A stretch of 64,000 nt of DNA from Ostreiculturibacter nitratireducens. GTDB taxonomy: Bacteria; Pseudomonadota; Alphaproteobacteria; Rhodobacterales; Rhodobacteraceae. Positions 1 through 9,643 of the stretch are shown piece by piece. A model generated the notes under the pieces. That model had not been told where the DNA came from. It did no database searches and was given only the letters and a program-made list of their open reading frames with translations. The translations under genes and the position numbers were made by a program. Positions within the stretch are counted from its first letter, which is position 1. Each line of letters starts with the position of its first letter. The DNA lies in NCBI RefSeq assembly GCF_032670585.1, contig NZ_JAVQHL010000002.1:1-64000 (forward strand), read 5' to 3'.

Positions 1-141
1 CAGCACCTCGCCGGCATGAAGGATTCGAAGGTCATCGTCGCCATCAACAAGGACGAAGAAGCCCCGATCTTCCAGGTCGCCGACTACGGCCTCGTCGCGG
101 ACCTGTTCACCGCGGTGCCGGAACTGATCGAGAAGATCTGA
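1..141 (+). CDS. etfA: Electron transfer flavoprotein alpha subunit, C-terminal end (partial)
   Basis: The window opens inside this gene; 46 codons remain before TGA. The visible end contains the motif VIVAINKDEEAPIFQVADYG followed by a short helix, which is the conserved FAD-binding C-terminal end of EtfA. With EtfB it carries electrons from acyl-CoA dehydrogenases to ETF:ubiquinone oxidoreductase in the cytoplasm. Two acyl-CoA dehydrogenases (at 10574 and 32277) and possibly the dimethylglycine/sarcosine-type dehydrogenases near 35-41 kb could feed it. The downstream neighbour is a 3-hydroxybutyryl-CoA dehydrogenase, a common order in Rhodobacterales. The 5' part lies outside the window. 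Confidence 0.93.
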   Translation, partial: QHLAGMKDSKVIVAINKDEEAPIFQVADYGLVADLFTAVPELIEKI

Positions 142-170
142 GCCATCCTTCGGCTGAAACAGTGAAGTTG

Positions 171-201
171 AAGGCCCGCCGACCGGCGGGCCTTCGCATT
201 T
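171..201 (+). terminator. Stem-loop terminator after etfA
   Basis: A perfect 10-bp stem (AAGGCCCGCC / GGCGGGCCTT) with a 4-base loop lies 30 bases after the etfA stop and is followed by a weak T stretch (CGCATTTT). It also sits just beyond the stop of the minus-strand gene at 208, so it may serve both convergent genes. Confidence 0.7.
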
Positions 202-207
202 TGGGCT

Positions 208-1032
208 CTAGACCAGCGACTTCAAGAAGGGGGCGAGGGCGTCGGCGACCTCCTGATGGACACGAGGCCCCGGCAACCGGGTGGCGGCAAGCGCGTCCAG
301 CGGGGCGAAATGCATGCCCTGCGTTCCGGCGTCGCGCGCGTCTCTGCTGGGCGCCACCTTGACCAGCCTGCTCGCGTAGGGGCGGATTTCGTCCACCATC
401 TCTTCGTCGACCAGCAGCGGTTCGGGGCCGAGGGCGTCGCGGTCCGGCAGTGCGGCATGGCCGTCGGAAATCCACAGCAGCACGGTCTCCCCCTCGATCC
501 TCTGCAGAAGCGACCGCATCCGGGCCACCCATGCTGATCGCAACTCCTCGACCAGGATCGGGAACTTCTCCGGGGCGCGTTCCTTCAGCGCCGAGAGCAT
601 GTGGCGCGTGAAATGGAACTCGGTGAAGTCCACCTCGCGGAACACCGTCTTCATCAGCGTCGAGGCCCTGAGGAACCGGTCATTGCGTCGAGGATGCACG
701 GCGTAGAACCGGTTCGACAGGTTGTGCGCCCCGGTGAGCTGTATGACGGTCGCGCGCGCGCCGTTGCAGGACCTGATGATCGAGGGATCGTTCAGGAAGA
801 CATCGGCCCCGGCATTCAGGTAGCCGAAGTTCACGACCGGCATCCCCAGTGTGCCTTCGAGGAGCGAGGGGTAAGGGATTTCGACGAATTTCCCGTAGGT
901 CTCCGTTCCGCCGAGGACGGCGAAATACCGGCCGTCAAGCTGGCGCCGGGGCCCGCGGAACAGAAGCTTCGATTGACCGTAGCGGCACGGAAGATAGTCC
1001 AGGGCGCCGTCGCCCGGATATTCGTAGGTCAT
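208..1032 (-). CDS. DUF6473-like protein of unknown function
   Basis: A protein of 274 residues beginning MTYEYPGDGALDYLPCRYG. This N-terminus, followed by a segment with VLGGTETYGKFVEIPYP and later NFGYLNAGADVFL, resembles the Rhodobacterales family annotated as DUF6473; I recall this family only from its general look. No signal peptide or membrane span is obvious. The pattern of a glycine-rich GGTE turn, a mid-protein Asn/Gly loop and ISDGH near residue 190 is loosely like SGNH or sulfotransferase-type folds, but I do not assign an activity. The start at 1032 was chosen over an upstream in-frame codon because the family opening begins there. It is convergent with etfA and divergent from hbdA. 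Confidence 0.75.
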   Translation of the reverse strand: MTYEYPGDGALDYLPCRYGQSKLLFRGPRRQLDGRYFAVLGGTETYGKFVEIPYPSLLEGTLGMPVVNFGYLNAGADVFLNDPSIIRSCNGARATVIQLTGAHNLSNRFYAVHPRRNDRFLRASTLMKTVFREVDFTEFHFTRHMLSALKERAPEKFPILVEELRSAWVARMRSLLQRIEGETVLLWISDGHAALPDRDALGPEPLLVDEEMVDEIRPYASRLVKVAPSRDARDAGTQGMHFAPLDALAATRLPGPRVHQEVADALAPFLKSLV

Positions 1033-1207
1033 CTGATCCCACCGTAGTTTTGATACACCCGCGGCCAGATTGCGCCCCATCCCTTACGAAACAGCTAAGC
1101 GGAAACGGCTGACAGGTCGAAAGCTGCCCTTTTGGCGGCGTGTTCGGCCTTGCGCGGGCGGTCGGGCGGGGCATAAGGTCTGCCACGCATCGGTAAGGGG
1201 CAGAGCA

Positions 1208-2083
1208 ATGGAAATCAGGTCGGTTGGCATCGTGGGTGCGGGCCAGATGGGCAACGGCATCGCCCATGTCTTCGCGCTAGCGGGCTACGAAGTTCTGATG
1301 AACGACATCAGCCAGGAGTCGCTGGACAAGGCGCTTGCGGTGATCTCGAAGAACCTCGATCGCCAGATCTCTCGTGGCAAGATCTCCGAAGAGGACAAGT
1401 CCGAAGCGCTTGGCCGGATCCGGACGACTCTGACGCTCGCGGACCTTGGCAAGACCGACCTCGTGATCGAGGCCGCAACCGAGCGTGAAACCGTGAAGCA
1501 GGCGATCTTCGAAGACCTGGTCCCGCACCTTCTGCCGCATACGATCCTGACGTCGAACACCTCTTCGATCTCGATCACCCGGCTCGCCTCGCGCACGGAC
1601 CGGCCGGAGAAGTTCATGGGGTTCCACTTCATGAACCCGGTGCCGGTGATGCAGCTCGTGGAACTGATCCGCGGCATCGCGACCGATGAACCGACCTACA
1701 AGACGCTCCTGGCCGTGGTCGAAAAGCTCGGCAAGACGGCGGCGAGCGCGGAGGATTTCCCGGCCTTCATCGTGAACCGGATCCTCATGCCGATGATCAA
1801 TGAAGCTGTCTATACGCTCTACGAGGGCGTTGGCTCCGTGAAGTCGATCGATTCCTCGATGAAGCTTGGCGCGAACCACCCGATGGGGCCGCTGGAATTG
1901 GCGGATTTCATCGGCCTCGACACCTGCCTGGCGATCATGAACGTGCTGCACGACGGCCTCGCCGACACGAAGTACCGGCCCTGCCCGCTCCTGACAAAAT
2001 ACGTCGAGGCCGGCTGGCTTGGCCGCAAGACCAAGCGGGGTTTCTACGACTATCGGGGTGAGGAACCGGTGCCGACGCGCTGA
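1208..2083 (+). CDS. hbdA: 3-hydroxybutyryl-CoA dehydrogenase
   Basis: A 291-residue cytoplasmic enzyme that interconverts (S)-3-hydroxybutyryl-CoA and acetoacetyl-CoA using NAD(P). The N-terminal Rossmann motif GIVGAGQMGNGIA is at residues 7-19. The family signature follows: TSNTSSISIT, then GFHFMNPVPVMQLVE with the catalytic His, then the C-terminal helical domain with NHPMGPLELADFIGLD. The length is normal for the single-domain family. The ATG at 1208 is used because the preceding 46 in-frame codons are Arg-rich and unlike the family. Its place after etfA matches the usual etfBA-hbdA order and fits a role in butanoate, PHB or ethylmalonyl-CoA metabolism. Confidence 0.93.
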   Translation: MEIRSVGIVGAGQMGNGIAHVFALAGYEVLMNDISQESLDKALAVISKNLDRQISRGKISEEDKSEALGRIRTTLTLADLGKTDLVIEAATERETVKQAIFEDLVPHLLPHTILTSNTSSISITRLASRTDRPEKFMGFHFMNPVPVMQLVELIRGIATDEPTYKTLLAVVEKLGKTAASAEDFPAFIVNRILMPMINEAVYTLYEGVGSVKSIDSSMKLGANHPMGPLELADFIGLDTCLAIMNVLHDGLADTKYRPCPLLTKYVEAGWLGRKTKRGFYDYRGEEPVPTR

Positions 2084-2113
2084 CGCCGAAAATCCTCAAA
2101 GGCCGATGGGCGG

Positions 2114-2986
2114 CTACTTCTGCTGGTTCCTCAGCTGAAGGGTCCGCTCACGAAGATGCTCCATGAAGCCGCGGGGGTTCAGGACCCAGGGATCGATCTC
2201 CTCGCGCTCGATCGGCTGTCCGATGACCGGACGGATCGGCTTGCCCATGAGGCGCGTGATCTCATGCATCATGAGGCTCTGGCGCAGCGTCGGCGAGAAG
2301 TGTTGAACGAATTGGTACATCGGGCCGTTCTGACCGGAGAAGTAGACCGGCACCACCCGCGCCCTGCTTTTCAGGATCATCTTGGAGGTGAAGGGGTTCC
2401 AGTCGTGCTCGAGGGCCTCGCCGAAGAGCTTGCGCGCCGTGGCCACACGCCCAGCCGGGAAGAGGATTACGACACCGCCCTGGTCCAGGTGCTCCATCAC
2501 CTCCTTGCGGACGGCGATGTTCTTCTGCGTCGAATCCGGGTCATGCGGGAAGGCGACGGGCACCATGTGCGCGTCGATTTCCGGGATCTTCGCGAAGAAG
2601 GCGCGCGTAAGGATCTTCAGATCAGGCCGCACCCTGGAGACGATGCTGGTCAGAGCGACACCGTCGACGAAGCCGTAGGGATGGTTGGCGACCATGACGA
2701 CAGGGCCCGAAGCCGGGATGCGCTGGATCTCTTCCTCGGTGCATTGGAGCTCGATCTTCAGAAGGTCGAGGATCTTTTCCCAGAACGTGGTCTCATAGAC
2801 CCGGCCGCCCTTCTCGAATTCGTTGGCGATCCTGAGAAGGGTGATCTTGCCCGTCACCCATTCGATGGCGCGGATCAGCTGCGCCCGCGCGGGGCTTGCG
2901 CCAGACTCCGCGAATGTGAGCGTACTGGTGTCGTACGGGATGTAGTCGGGATGCCCGATACCGGGGTTCTTGCGATTGGCCTTCAC
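2114..2986 (-). CDS. Lysophospholipid (PlsC-like) acyltransferase
   Basis: A 290-residue protein with a GTG start preceded by GGAG six bases upstream. The acyltransferase motif I is NHPYGFVDG near residue 107 (NHx4D type; the usual second Pro is Tyr-Gly here), and FPAGRVAT provides the later glycerolipid-binding block. It probably transfers an acyl chain to a lysolipid at the inner membrane. It could act on lysophosphatidic acid or, as in the ornithine-lipid pathway of related bacteria, on a lyso-ornithine lipid; the sequence does not decide this. It is convergent with hbdA and lies downstream of the HPr gene, about 46 bp away on the same strand, so it may be the last gene of that operon. Confidence 0.85.
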   Translation of the reverse strand: MKANRKNPGIGHPDYIPYDTSTLTFAESGASPARAQLIRAIEWVTGKITLLRIANEFEKGGRVYETTFWEKILDLLKIELQCTEEEIQRIPASGPVVMVANHPYGFVDGVALTSIVSRVRPDLKILTRAFFAKIPEIDAHMVPVAFPHDPDSTQKNIAVRKEVMEHLDQGGVVILFPAGRVATARKLFGEALEHDWNPFTSKMILKSRARVVPVYFSGQNGPMYQFVQHFSPTLRQSLMMHEITRLMGKPIRPVIGQPIEREEIDPWVLNPRGFMEHLRERTLQLRNQQK

Positions 2987-3032
2987 GATCTACTCCGAAA
3001 GGTGGGCTTTTCGTGGGGACCGGATGCACCGC

Positions 3033-3305
3033 TCAGAAATCTTCCCCGAAGCGATCCGCCACCAGACTATCCAGCGCGTCGGCCAGTTCCGTTTCCTCTG
3101 GTCCGTCGCAATGCACGTCAATAACGGTTCCCTTGGACGCTGCCAACATCAAAAGACCCATGATGCTGTCGCCGGAAACGGTCATCCCGTCTCTGGAAAC
3201 TTGGGCCCTGGCGTTGAATTGTTCAACCGTCTCGACGAAGCGGGCCGATGCGCGCGCATGCAGACCCTTTTCGTTCACGATCCTAAGTTGCCGGAAAGTC
3301 GTCAT
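3033..3305 (-). CDS. HPr family phosphocarrier protein
   Basis: A 90-residue HPr. The phosphorylatable His16 lies in NEKGLHARAS, and the regulatory Ser47 lies in SGDSIMGLLML, which matches the HPr-kinase site. It receives phosphate from enzyme I and passes it to the EIIA encoded just upstream. The start overlaps the EIIA stop by ATGA, so the two are translationally coupled. No sugar-specific EIIB/EIIC is present nearby, which fits a regulatory rather than a transport PTS. The Ser site makes sense because an HPr kinase is encoded in the same operon. Confidence 0.93.
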   Translation of the reverse strand: MTTFRQLRIVNEKGLHARASARFVETVEQFNARAQVSRDGMTVSGDSIMGLLMLAASKGTVIDVHCDGPEETELADALDSLVADRFGEDF

Positions 3306-3703
3306 TTTGCGGGCTGTCCCGATACCCTGTAACAGTCGATGTATTTGCGCCCGGCGTCGAGAGCGGAGGCTACGGCCTCGGGAACGGGAAGGTTTCGGGA
3401 TTTCGCCAGCTTGATCAGCATCGGCAGATTCGCGCCGTAGAGGATCTGCCGATCCTTCTCGACACAGGCCATGAGAGACAGATTGGCGGGGGAGCCGCCG
3501 AACATGTCGGTCACCACGACCACGCCCGTTCCATCGTCGACGGAATCGGCTGCGGCGCAGATTTCGGCCTGTTTCGCGGCTCGGTCATGATCGTCTTCGA
3601 TCGCGATGGCAAGGATTCCGGTCTGTTTGCCCACGACGTGTTCGACAGCGGCGAGGTATTCCCGCGCCAACCCGCCATGTGCGACAATCACGATGCCGAT
3701 CAC
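3302..3703 (-). CDS. PTS EIIA component, mannose/fructose type
   Basis: A 133-residue EIIA of the mannose superfamily. The N-terminus MIGIVIVAHGGLA places the phospho-acceptor His at residue 9, and VVVTDMFGGSPANL follows in the middle, as in the family. It accepts phosphate from HPr. The start is GTG. It is six bases downstream of rapZ and overlaps HPr by four bases. A lone EIIA-Man next to HPr, RapZ and HPr kinase is typical of alphaproteobacterial regulatory PTS loci and is thought to report carbon status rather than import sugar. Confidence 0.92.
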   Translation of the reverse strand: MIGIVIVAHGGLAREYLAAVEHVVGKQTGILAIAIEDDHDRAAKQAEICAAADSVDDGTGVVVVTDMFGGSPANLSLMACVEKDRQILYGANLPMLIKLAKSRNLPVPEAVASALDAGRKYIDCYRVSGQPAK

Positions 3704-3709
3704 GCCCGG

Positions 3710-4630
3710 TTATCCTGCCTTTTCCGTTGCGGGGCCTTCGGCCCGCCTTTCCAGTTCACGGTGCCTCTTAGACACCTGCCACCCGGCCTCCGCAAGCGCT
3801 TTGGCCACTTTTTCCGCAATCGTAACGGAACGGTGTTGCCCTCCCGTACAGCCGAATCCGACGGCGAGATGGCTCTTGCCTTCTTCGAGTTGCGCCGGAA
3901 GGAGAAGGGCGAGCAAGTCCAGAATCTTGTCGCAGAATGCCGCGTAGCGCGGGTCGGCCTCGACATAGGCGGCGGCCACCGGGTCGCGACCGTCGAGCGC
4001 GCGGAGCGCGGGTTCCCAATGCGGATTGCGCAGGAACCGGCAGTCGAACATCAGGTCCAGCCCGCGCGGTGCGCCGCGCTTGTAGGAGAAGGACTGCACC
4101 GAGATGCTGAGCCGCGCCTCGTCTGCCTGGGCAAACCAGCGCGCGATTTCCGCCTTGAGGTCATGCGGCGAGAGTTCCGATGTGTCGATGAGCACGTCCG
4201 CCCGCGCCTTGATCGGTGCGAGTATGTCGATCTCCTGCGCGATAGCTGCGTCCGGGTCCTCCGCCTTTGCCAGCGGGTGCCGGCGACGCGTCTCGCCGTA
4301 ACGGCGCCGGAGCTCGGAGTTGCTGCAATCGAGGAACAGGACCTCCGGGATGACCGAGGGGATGCGCGTCAGGTAGTCGATGAGCTCGATCATCCCCCCG
4401 GTCGAGAATTCGCGGTTGCGCACGTCGATGCCGAGCGCCATGGGACAGTTGATGGGCGGGCCTTCGAGAAGGCGCGGAACGAGGCTCAGGGGCAGGTTGT
4501 CGATCGGCTCGTAGCCGAGGTCTTCGAGCGCATCGATCGCGGTCGACCGGCCAGACCCCGACGGGCCCGTCACCAGCACGACCCGCTGGACGGCCTGGCT
4601 GTCGCTCTGTTGTTCCTCGGCCTTGTTCAC
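3710..4630 (-). CDS. rapZ: RNase adapter / nucleotide-binding protein RapZ (YvcJ family)
   Basis: A 306-residue protein. Walker A is TGPSGSGRST at residues 21-30; it also has the family block DNLPLSLVPRLLEG, FLDCSNSELRRRYGETRR, and the C-terminal block GCTGGQHRSVTIAEKVA. In E. coli RapZ guides RNase E to GlmZ sRNA in amino-sugar control; in alphaproteobacteria the target is less clear. The GTG start overlaps the hprK stop (GTGA), so translation is coupled. The position between hprK and EIIA is the standard linkage of this family with PTS regulators. Confidence 0.95.
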   Translation of the reverse strand: MNKAEEQQSDSQAVQRVVLVTGPSGSGRSTAIDALEDLGYEPIDNLPLSLVPRLLEGPPINCPMALGIDVRNREFSTGGMIELIDYLTRIPSVIPEVLFLDCSNSELRRRYGETRRRHPLAKAEDPDAAIAQEIDILAPIKARADVLIDTSELSPHDLKAEIARWFAQADEARLSISVQSFSYKRGAPRGLDLMFDCRFLRNPHWEPALRALDGRDPVAAAYVEADPRYAAFCDKILDLLALLLPAQLEEGKSHLAVGFGCTGGQHRSVTIAEKVAKALAEAGWQVSKRHRELERRAEGPATEKAG

Positions 4631-5070
4631 GCGGACCTCCCGCCCTTGAGATATTGCAGGATCGCCGCCGGAAAATATGCGCTCTCCACCCTGTGAATGA
4701 GCGGCATCTCACGGCCGAGCACATTGGTCTGACGCGGGGGCGGCAGACGCTCCGTCTCGGTCTGCGAAAGGTCGACGACGAACCGGACCGGGACCCTGTC
4801 GCGCACGTCGGCGGCAAGAAGGCCAATGCCGCGTGCCTCGATCATGCCGCGGATCGCGGCGGGGGCGCGCGCCATCACGGCCTCACCGTCGATCGACACC
4901 TCGGTCCGGTCGTCGCTGACGAGGTCGCAGCCCAGCGCCATGAGTTGAAGCGCGAGAGCCGACTTCCCCGAGCCGGACGGGCCGAGGATGAGAATCGCGG
5001 CCGGGCCGAATGCCACGCAGGACGCGTGCAGGACTTCCCCGGTTGTGCGGATTGCCGTGGCGGGGCTCAC
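4627..5070 (-). CDS. hprK: HPr kinase/phosphorylase, short alphaproteobacterial form
   Basis: Only 147 residues, against about 310 in Firmicutes. It keeps the catalytic domain, with Walker A LGPSGSGKSALA at about residues 29-40, the SDDRTEV strand after it, and the HprK signature region IEARGIGLL. The N-terminal regulatory domain is absent, as is usual in Alphaproteobacteria. It should phosphorylate HPr on Ser47 using ATP. The start is GTG and overlaps the chvG stop. Being co-transcribed with a two-component system links envelope or acid sensing to PTS control. Confidence 0.93.
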   Translation of the reverse strand: MSPATAIRTTGEVLHASCVAFGPAAILILGPSGSGKSALALQLMALGCDLVSDDRTEVSIDGEAVMARAPAAIRGMIEARGIGLLAADVRDRVPVRFVVDLSQTETERLPPPRQTNVLGREMPLIHRVESAYFPAAILQYLKGGRSA

Positions 5071-6794
5071 AACGGAAGGCCCACGACAAAGCGTGCGCCC
5101 AGAGGTTCGGAGGTGATGTCGGCATTCGTCGGGCGAATGTTCTCGGCCCAGATCACGCCACCATGAGCTTCGACGATCTGCTTCGAGATGGCCAGACCGA
5201 GGCCGGAATGGTTCCCGAATTGCCCCACGGGGCGTTCCGAATAGAAACGCTTGAAGACCTTCGTCAGCGCCTGTTCCGGTATGCCGGGGCCCGTATCCTC
5301 GACCACGACGAGCACGCGGTTTTCCCGCTGCCGCGCCCAGACGCGAACGGCGTCACCCGCCTCGCAGAAGGAAATCGCGTTCGAGATGATGTTGACGAAA
5401 ACCTGCGCGAGCCGGGCCTCGAGGCCGAGGATCATGATCGGCTGCTGCGGCAGGTCGGCGATGAAATCGACGCCCTTCGCGCGGGCTTCCTCGGTCTGGT
5501 ACTCGACGATGTTCGACAGCATCTTGAGGAGGTCGAAGCTTTCCTCCTCCTCTTTCACAAGCTCGCTATCGAGCCGCGAGGCGTTGGAGATGTCGCTGAC
5601 CAGCCGGTCGAGCCGGCGGACGTCATGCTCGATCACCGCAAGCAGCTTCTCGCGCTGGTCGTCGCGCTTGGCCACGCGCATCGTGCCCACGGCGGATCGC
5701 AGGCTCGCGAGCGGGTTCTTGATCTCGTGCGCGACGTCGGCGGCAAATTGTTCGTTCGCGTCGATCCGGTCGTAGAGCGCCGCGACCATTCCACGCATGG
5801 CGGCGGAAAGGCGGCCGATCTCGTCGGGCCGCGCGGTTAGGTCTGGAATGCGGACGCGGCCGGGGGAAATCTTGCGGGCGTTCCTGTCGCGGCCGAGTTC
5901 CGCCGCCGTGGCGAGGTCGGAGAGCGGGTTCGAGATCGTCGAGGCAAGAAGCAGGCTGAACGCGATCGATACCACGGCCGCGATCAGGCCGATCTGCAGG
6001 ACCTGTTCACGCTCGGTTCGGACGAGAAGGTCGATCTCCGGCGCCCAGGTCGAAAGGGCCAGCACGCCGACGACCTGGCCATCGCGGAGCACCGGCGTCG
6101 CCGCCGAAATCAGCGTGTCGCCGGAATGAGTGCGCCCGGTTTCGACCTTCGTGGCACCGTCCTTGGCCCCGGCGAACAGCCGGGCCGCCTGCACCCGGGC
6201 ATCGAGTGCGGAGGAAGTGGCGGCCTGCGGACCGGTAAGGAGCGCGACGAGGCTTGACCAGACATCATCGAGGAAACTGACGATCGGCGTCGGACGAAGA
6301 TCGGGGGCGGTGCCGCCGTCGACCGTTTGCAGCACTTCCGCCCGGCCGCGCACCGTGCCGACGATCCGGCCATCGACGTTGAACAGGTAGAATGCCGAGC
6401 CCTCGGGAAGCTCCAGTTCGAGCAGACCTTTCGGAAGCTCTCGAGCGATGCCGACCGACGCCTGCGCCTCGGTGGCAAGCTGGCGCTGGTAGGCGCTTGC
6501 TGCAAGCTGGACCTTGGTGGCGAGCGCCGTTTCCCGCAAGTAGACGAGATTGCTGCGGAACGGGTTCAGGTAAAGGACACCCGCCACCAGAACGACAATG
6601 GCCAGCAGGTTGAAGGTGACGAGCTTGCGCGCCAGCGGCGAACGGTTGACGCTGACAAAGCGCCGCCGCTCGCGCTCCGCACGGAGCTCCATGTCCACCG
6701 TGCTTTCCGGCGCGACCCAGTCTTCGCCCAAGACAACGCCTGCGCTCGGACGGTGCTCCGGCATCTTAACGTCGATCTTGGACGTCAGCGTCAT
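5067..6794 (-). CDS. chvG: Sensor histidine kinase ChvG
   Basis: A 575-residue inner-membrane kinase. TM1 is at about residues 58-78, followed by a periplasmic sensor domain of about 185 residues, TM2 at about 265-287, a HAMP region, and the H-box FAADVAHEIKNPLASLR with His356. The N and G boxes NIISNAISFCEAGD and DTGPGIP follow, then FNHSGLGLAISK-like sequence in the ATPase domain. In Rhizobiales and Caulobacter, ChvG (ExoS) responds to acid and cell-wall stress and phosphorylates ChvI. The start overlaps the chvI stop by ATGA. Confidence 0.95.
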   Translation of the reverse strand: MTLTSKIDVKMPEHRPSAGVVLGEDWVAPESTVDMELRAERERRRFVSVNRSPLARKLVTFNLLAIVVLVAGVLYLNPFRSNLVYLRETALATKVQLAASAYQRQLATEAQASVGIARELPKGLLELELPEGSAFYLFNVDGRIVGTVRGRAEVLQTVDGGTAPDLRPTPIVSFLDDVWSSLVALLTGPQAATSSALDARVQAARLFAGAKDGATKVETGRTHSGDTLISAATPVLRDGQVVGVLALSTWAPEIDLLVRTEREQVLQIGLIAAVVSIAFSLLLASTISNPLSDLATAAELGRDRNARKISPGRVRIPDLTARPDEIGRLSAAMRGMVAALYDRIDANEQFAADVAHEIKNPLASLRSAVGTMRVAKRDDQREKLLAVIEHDVRRLDRLVSDISNASRLDSELVKEEEESFDLLKMLSNIVEYQTEEARAKGVDFIADLPQQPIMILGLEARLAQVFVNIISNAISFCEAGDAVRVWARQRENRVLVVVEDTGPGIPEQALTKVFKRFYSERPVGQFGNHSGLGLAISKQIVEAHGGVIWAENIRPTNADITSEPLGARFVVGLPL

Positions 6795-7492
6795 TCTTCG
6801 TTGTATCTGTAGCCGATACCGTAGAGCGTCTCGATGGCCGAAAAGTCGTCGTCCACCGTCCGCATCTTCTTCCTGAGCCGCTTGATGTGGCTGTCGATCG
6901 TGCGATCGTCCACATAGACCTGGTCGTCATAGGCCACATCCATCAACTGGTCGCGGCTCTTCACGAAGCCGGGCCGCTGCGCGAGCGCCTGGAGAAGCAG
7001 GAATTCGGTGACTGTGAGCGTCACGTCCTTCCCCTTCCAGCTCACGGAATGGCGCAGCGGGTCCATCGTCAGGTTTCCGCGGACCATGATCTTGGTTTCC
7101 TCGGTCGTGGCGACTTCGCCCGAGTCGATCGCCTCCTGCCGGCGCAGAAGCGCCCGGATGCGTTCGACGAGGAGACGCTGCGAGAAGGGCTTCTTGACGT
7201 AGTCGTCTGCGCCCATCCGGAGGCCGAGCACCTCATCTATCTCGTCGTCCTTGGACGTGAGGAAGATCACCGGCATCGACGTCTTCTGTCGGAGCCGCTG
7301 AAGCAAGTCCATCCCGTCCATGCGTGGCATCTTGATATCGAGGACCGCCATGTCCGGCAGTCGTTTGTTGAAGGCATCCAGCGCCGACTGCCCGTCATTG
7401 TAGGTTTCCACTTCGAAGCCCTCGGCTTCCAGTGTCATCTGGACGGACGTCAGGATGTTCCGGTCGTCGTCGACCAACGCGATCCTGGCCAT
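6791..7492 (-). CDS. chvI: Response regulator ChvI (OmpR family)
   Basis: A 233-residue regulator: receiver domain with the acidic triad at residues 8-10 and phospho-acceptor Asp52 in VLDIKMPRMDG, then an OmpR-type winged helix ending YGIGYRYNEE. The start at 7492 gives MARIALVDDD, the family N-terminus, with GGGA nine bases upstream; ATGs at 7498 and 7501 are also possible. It is the partner of ChvG and the first gene of the chvI-chvG-hprK-rapZ-EIIA-HPr operon. The divergent pckA gene is a common neighbour in alphaproteobacteria and a plausible regulatory target. Confidence 0.95.
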   Translation of the reverse strand: MARIALVDDDRNILTSVQMTLEAEGFEVETYNDGQSALDAFNKRLPDMAVLDIKMPRMDGMDLLQRLRQKTSMPVIFLTSKDDEIDEVLGLRMGADDYVKKPFSQRLLVERIRALLRRQEAIDSGEVATTEETKIMVRGNLTMDPLRHSVSWKGKDVTLTVTEFLLLQALAQRPGFVKSRDQLMDVAYDDQVYVDDRTIDSHIKRLRKKMRTVDDDFSAIETLYGIGYRYNEE

Positions 7493-7846
7493 TGTCATCA
7501 TTCCCGTACTGCTCTTCGTGCTTGATTTTTCCGCATAGTCCTTATTCCGGGCCACGCAATCAATACCAATTGACCGAATCGCAACAAGCGTTGCCCCAGA
7601 GAGACGATGTTATAGAAAGGGTTTGTCCATTTTATGTCACCAATCGCGCCCCCAGGACCCGATCCCGGGCGATTGTTGCGCTAACAGGGAAATGGTTGCG
7701 CTAACTGAGGCAAAGTTTCCATTTCTTCGTCGGATCAGCATGTTATAGGGCCGTATCGGCCCTTCGTTCCGGCCGGTCGGCTCCCACTGGCCCGGGGGTC
7801 GAAGGAAACCTTACGACGCCGCAACGCGGCTTCAGGAGCTTGCAGG
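7493..7846. other. Divergent regulatory region between chvI and pckA
   Basis: There are 354 bases without a credible gene. The region holds the promoters of both operons. On the pckA side are two copies of an 11-bp word (7675-7705), a TATAGG-like -10 element near 7744, and AGGAG before the pckA ATG. The chvI side is AT-richer around 7555-7625. Confidence 0.7.
7675..7705 (+). promoter_or_regulatory. Tandem operator-like sites upstream of pckA (LacI/CceR-type)
   Basis: The word GTTGCGCTAAC occurs at 7675-7685 and again at 7695-7705, exactly 20 bp apart (two helical turns). Each copy is a degenerate match to the LacI-family palindrome TGTTAGCGCTAACA, with the right half nearly perfect. In Rhodobacter sphaeroides the LacI-type regulator CceR uses a motif of this kind and includes pckA among its targets (from memory). 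Assignment to CceR is inference. Confidence 0.5.
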
Positions 7847-9445
<1,599 letters not shown>

Positions 9446-9458
9446 CGACCCATTCAGG

Positions 9459-9499
9459 CGGCGCCGGCAACATGTCCGGCGCCGACTTTTTTCTTTTTC
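9459..9499 (+). terminator. Rho-independent terminator of pckA
   Basis: A perfect 9-bp stem CGGCGCCGG / CCGGCGCCG with an eight-base loop, followed by ACTTTTTTCTTTTT, starts 14 bases after the pckA stop. Confidence 0.9.
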
Positions 9500-9643
9500 C
9501 CAACATTCTGGCCATACCCCCCCTGCCGCGCGCCAAACTGGTCCGCGCGGGGTCACGGTGAAGTCTGTTGCCGGCCGCCTGACGAAGCCGGCCTTCGGCG
9601 GGATGACACACCGGCAGATCGAACTGCCCGGCGGCCAGACGCT

